Shown here in pieces: positions 61,001 to 64,000 of a stretch of 64,000 nucleotides of DNA. The stretch's first letter is position 1. Each line of letters begins with the position of its first letter. A program made the position numbers and the translations under genes. Under the pieces are notes generated by a model that saw only the letters and a list, made by a program, of their open reading frames with translations, made no database searches and was not told the DNA's origin. This DNA is from Petunia secreta (Eukaryota > Streptophyta > Magnoliopsida > Solanales > Solanaceae): contig JARKIP010000011.1 of the NCBI GenBank assembly GCA_029990175.1, positions 8,122,001 to 8,186,000 on the forward strand. The letters are read 5' to 3'.

Positions 61001-63971
61001 TATTCTGAATGAATAAGAAAGAATTTTGGTTTACTTCTTTTAACTTTCTGTTGGGGCATGTTGAATTCATTAGTGCAAGGCGGCACTGTACTTGCTACTA
61101 CATGTGATACATAATGATTATTTAGACTATTACTTTTCCTAAGATTTCACTAATGAATATTTATATTTTTGAGTTTATATTATGCCAATGGAAAAATCAA
61201 ATTGGTGGTGTATGATAATAGAACTTGCAACATCATGCACCATGAATTCTAATTAATATCCTAACAGCCACACTAAAATATATATAAGAGAAAATCATGT
61301 CATAAAGTGAAAGTCGAAGATTTGTTGGGTACCTGGATTGTCCAACACCATTCTTTCTTCATGGATGATATCTTCCGACAACAATTCCCATGTTGCTTGC
61401 CAAACCTTTTCTGGTCGTGACACTGAATTGGATAATAGGAGCATAGCAAATAATTGTCGAAGATGTGATGGCATTCCCCAACTACTTGCCTCTTTTATGG
61501 CATCCACGTATTCGTTGTCATCATCCAATAAACCAAGTGCATAACATGCATCTCTAAAAGTTGGATGGACATAATTGTCAACTGTTCTAAGATCCTTATA
61601 ACATGTTGGACCTTTTACGATGTTCAACGGTAGCCTAAGATAATATAACTCACCCGTTCCAGGCGGAACAAAGAAAATCCTTCCAATAGAAATCACGAAT
61701 TTTTTTCTTTTCTTCCATGTTTTCAAATCCTGTTTCCATACATACTTAAGAGGGAATTCTGCATAAGTCAATTCTCTTGCTTCAGGATCATTTTTATTAG
61801 CCTTAAACCAACTTAAAAACATTGATTCCCTTATAGTTGGTCTACTGGCAACATCATCAATAGGGTCATTGTCATTGAATACGACACGTTGTTCATTTTC
61901 AAGATGAAATGATAGTCTTTCCACAGAAGGTTCTCTATGATGAATTGGAAATTTGAATATTCTCCAAGCAGCTTCACAAGGTGATAAATATCGACAGTCA
62001 TAATACATGTTGATTTCATCAACATTTGATGAACCTTCCTCATGCACGCTTTGAGAAAATGCAGTGGTGACACGATCATGCCCTTTATTAACATACTTAA
62101 ATAAGTATTTAATGGATCGTGATTGATTGCACCATTCGATGTTAATATGAGCTCCATACTTTAATAATAAGAATCGATTGTGCGGCACCACATATCTGTT
62201 ATCCAAGTCAATACTATTCTTGCTGATAGTTCTGCCATTGTCCCTTCTTCTATAAACAGGATAACCATCTTCATCGATTGTAGTTGAATCAACAAATCGT
62301 TTTGGAAAGTGCTTTGAACATCTCCCATTCTGCATGCATGGTGAAGATTTTCTTGCCGAACCACATGGGCCATGCATCATAAAACTTTTCACAGCCCTGT
62401 AACAATGTGGATCATCATATTCGTCCGGTATTTCTGCTGAAATTATTCGATTAATATCTGCAGCAGTCGGAAACTTACTACCTCGTGGAGAAAGAGCAGG
62501 ATATGAGCATGAGGTAACCCTCATTTTTGGAACTCAATTGTGTAAATCACTGCATAGAAAATTAAAAATTTCAGATAAAGAAATAATTTTTATGTATATT
62601 AAAAAATATTTTCGTTATACCAAATAATAGTTTTGGATAAACTATTATTTTTAGAAGTTGCGATGGGTACCTGCTTTTACTTCTCCAAAAACATGATTGT
62701 CTCGCAAATCCTTTATTAAGCGATCCAATTTGATCTTGAAAACCCTACATAAAATATCTGGACGATCCTCTGGACTCAAGCCCCTATCCTTAACAAATCT
62801 ACGAATCTCAGGCCACATCGGATTGCATGTGAACGTGATAAAAAGATCAGGGTACCCAGCCCATTTGCATATTGCCATAGCATCTTGATAATTTTGAATC
62901 ATGTATCTGGCACCACCAATGAAGCTAGACGGTAGAATAATTCTCTGCCCTAGAGAAGAAGGATTAGTATCTCCACTCAAAATAGCATCTGCCAACACTT
63001 TATACACATCGGCTCTCAACTGTTTTTGACTAACTCTAATAAACTTCAATCAAGCAGCTTCGATCATTGTATATGCATCGACTAAGAATTGCTGAAATAA
63101 TCTTCTAGAAGACACAATTGTTGGAGTTTCATCTTTTCTTTCTTGAACTTTGTAAGCAAAATACTCGCATGCTTACAGATTTTCTTCCTCTGGTTGATTC
63201 ACCATCTGAATTAAAAGAAATATCTTCCCTATATCCATCTTCACCATATGGAAAGAGTAAAGGATATTGCAGACCCAAATAGGCAGCATTCAATTCATTT
63301 ATCCTCTGCAGATGTCCAGACTGTGTTTCAATAATGATATCCCTATCACCTCTATCCACGTCAAAATCTCCAACCACTAAAGCAGCAACCTCTGAAACAG
63401 TCGGTAAGTTGTATCTTCTCCCATCAGTGTTTCTTCTCCCTATCAATCTGAGTCTAACATTGGGACTTGCATCTTCTTGAAATTTATCTCGTACCATTCT
63501 AAATGTCTTAGCCAGAACATTATTGTCATCAAGCATTTGCTTCAGGTCAACAACAATCTCAGCATGAAGTTTGTTAACATTTTGACCACGGCTGCAGAAA
63601 ACAATTATATTGAATTATTAAAATTGTGTTGTTTTTTGGAATATTAGTTACATGTAATTATTATTTTTACGAATAGTATAATACTAACCTCACAGCACGA
63701 ATTCTATTTTCCACTTCATGTTCTGTGTCATATATATATATAATTGAGCAAACTTTGGGTTGGATCCCTCGGGAGGCAATAAACTTCCAATTTGATGATA
63801 ATTTTGACCAAGCAATTTGAATGTTCTTGGTCCCCGGGTCTGGTTTACAGAGACATCAACTTTTCCCTCCATTGATGTAAATGAGAACATAGAATTATAA
63901 CTCCGAATATTCTCTCGAAAATGATCACTCTTTGGGCCTGTGTAAAATAAGAGTTGGAAAGTGATAAACAT
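58091..63971 (-). pseudogene. Helitron Rep-helicase (RepHel), multiply broken
   Basis: Segments in order on the minus strand: an N-terminal region (FRENIRSYNSMF, GRNxxQIGSLLPPEG-like sequence; 63690-63971); QDAMAICKWAGYPDLFITFT (62671-63049); the HUH motif PHAHILLFL (HAH at 62503-62511) after a probable intron 62550-62670; the Tyr motif YLFKYVNKG near 62090; a probable intron 59736-61332; then a Pif1-type helicase with Walker A GHGGTGKT (59425-59448), Walker B IIWDEAPMM, GGDFRQILPV, and the C-terminal MTINKSQGQSL and VALSRV. Lesions include a 2-bp TA slip near 63718, a frameshift near 63150, stops at 63050-63052 and 62521-62523 (both TGA where Arg is expected), and frameshifts near 62485, 59475, 58755 and 58715. 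An intact protein drives rolling-circle transposition in the nucleus; this copy cannot. Confidence 0.88.
59833..60600. repeat. Diverged direct repeats in the long Helitron intron
   Basis: A segment of about 90 bp near 59830-59920 ('ctaattttgtcatggcattgg', ending 'gacttaagtaaagcacat') recurs at about 60510-60595 with roughly 15% differences. A 27-bp phrase, 'aggagtgtt.ttattattgatatgcag', occurs at 60178-60204 and 60238-60264. Cause unknown; local duplication is likely. Confidence 0.6.
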
Positions 63972-64000
63972 GCAATGAATTGAAAATCATATAAGAATAG

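Larger units (their letters stand above)
56336..64000 (-). mobile_element. Helitron with decayed Rep-helicase gene, 5' end outside the window
   Basis: The minus-strand 3' end, CCGCGCATCGCACGG then GTGCTATACTAG (56336-56365), shows the Helitron hairpin and terminal CTAG. A gene for the Helitron replication-helicase protein occupies 58091-63971 on the same strand. About 1.75 kb between the gene's stop and the 3' end holds no clear gene (a short exon-like stretch, VHSTYDFLKFGAHGFQG, lies near 56700-56770). That the terminus and the gene belong to one element is likely from orientation and order but is not proven. Confidence 0.75.

Overview
This window is plant nuclear DNA: AT-rich, with split genes and a dense stack of nested transposable elements. 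It is very likely from a eudicot, and most likely from Solanaceae. That guess rests on how the MULE, Helitron, SINE and LTR-element sequences read; no database was consulted. I recognise one clear host gene, a MEMO-family protein at 25849-33345 (+), whose eight exons assemble in frame to 291 codons. Almost everything else is mobile DNA in several layers.

Left arm (1-24360). A decayed Mutator-like transposase on the minus strand is split in two (1-2400 and 19985-20316) by about 17.5 kb of retroelement sequence. Inside that stack are: element F (Tat/Athila-like, only its 3' interior and 3' LTR seen); element A (CRM-like Ty3/gypsy, 5'-truncated, RT/RNaseH/integrase absent and a long open frame of unknown function in their place), inserted in F; a solo LTR (E, 7545-8864, TSD CCAAC), inserted in A's 3' LTR; and element B (11588-19281, minus, two 766-bp LTRs, TSD GGTTT), inserted in F's 3' LTR. 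Both CRM-like elements carry arrays of a 13-bp inverted repeat, AGGCG-NNN-CGCCT, upstream of the TATA box and again in the leader before gag. A second MULE N-terminal fragment (23619-24359) and an opposed DUF1985-like fragment (24508-24825) follow.

Middle (25849-36122). The MEMO gene's introns hold a SINE, a hAT-type element, a 1.7-kb Mutator-type element with long terminal inverted repeats, and a second hAT-type element nested inside that one. Downstream lie an RTE LINE 3' remnant and a CACTA-type end built from dense palindromes.

Right arm (36123-64000). Element D (36226-50513, Tekay/Del chromovirus, TSD ATTTC) is interrupted in gag by element C (39265-44419, TSD GTTGG). C is a non-autonomous Tat-like element with essentially identical LTRs, one intact 282-codon ORF and a two-hairpin motif just behind it. 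D itself appears to sit in a non-autonomous Helitron on the minus strand. That Helitron abuts, head to tail at about 56335, the 3' end of a second Helitron that carries a decayed Rep-helicase gene running off the right edge.

There is no operon-like co-operation here. The functional relations are parasitic: autonomous relatives elsewhere would supply proteins to A, C, the hAT/Mutator derivatives and the SINE. Five nested insertions could be checked by exact target-site duplications, which gives a partial relative chronology (F before A and B; A before E; D before C; Mutator-type before the nested hAT).
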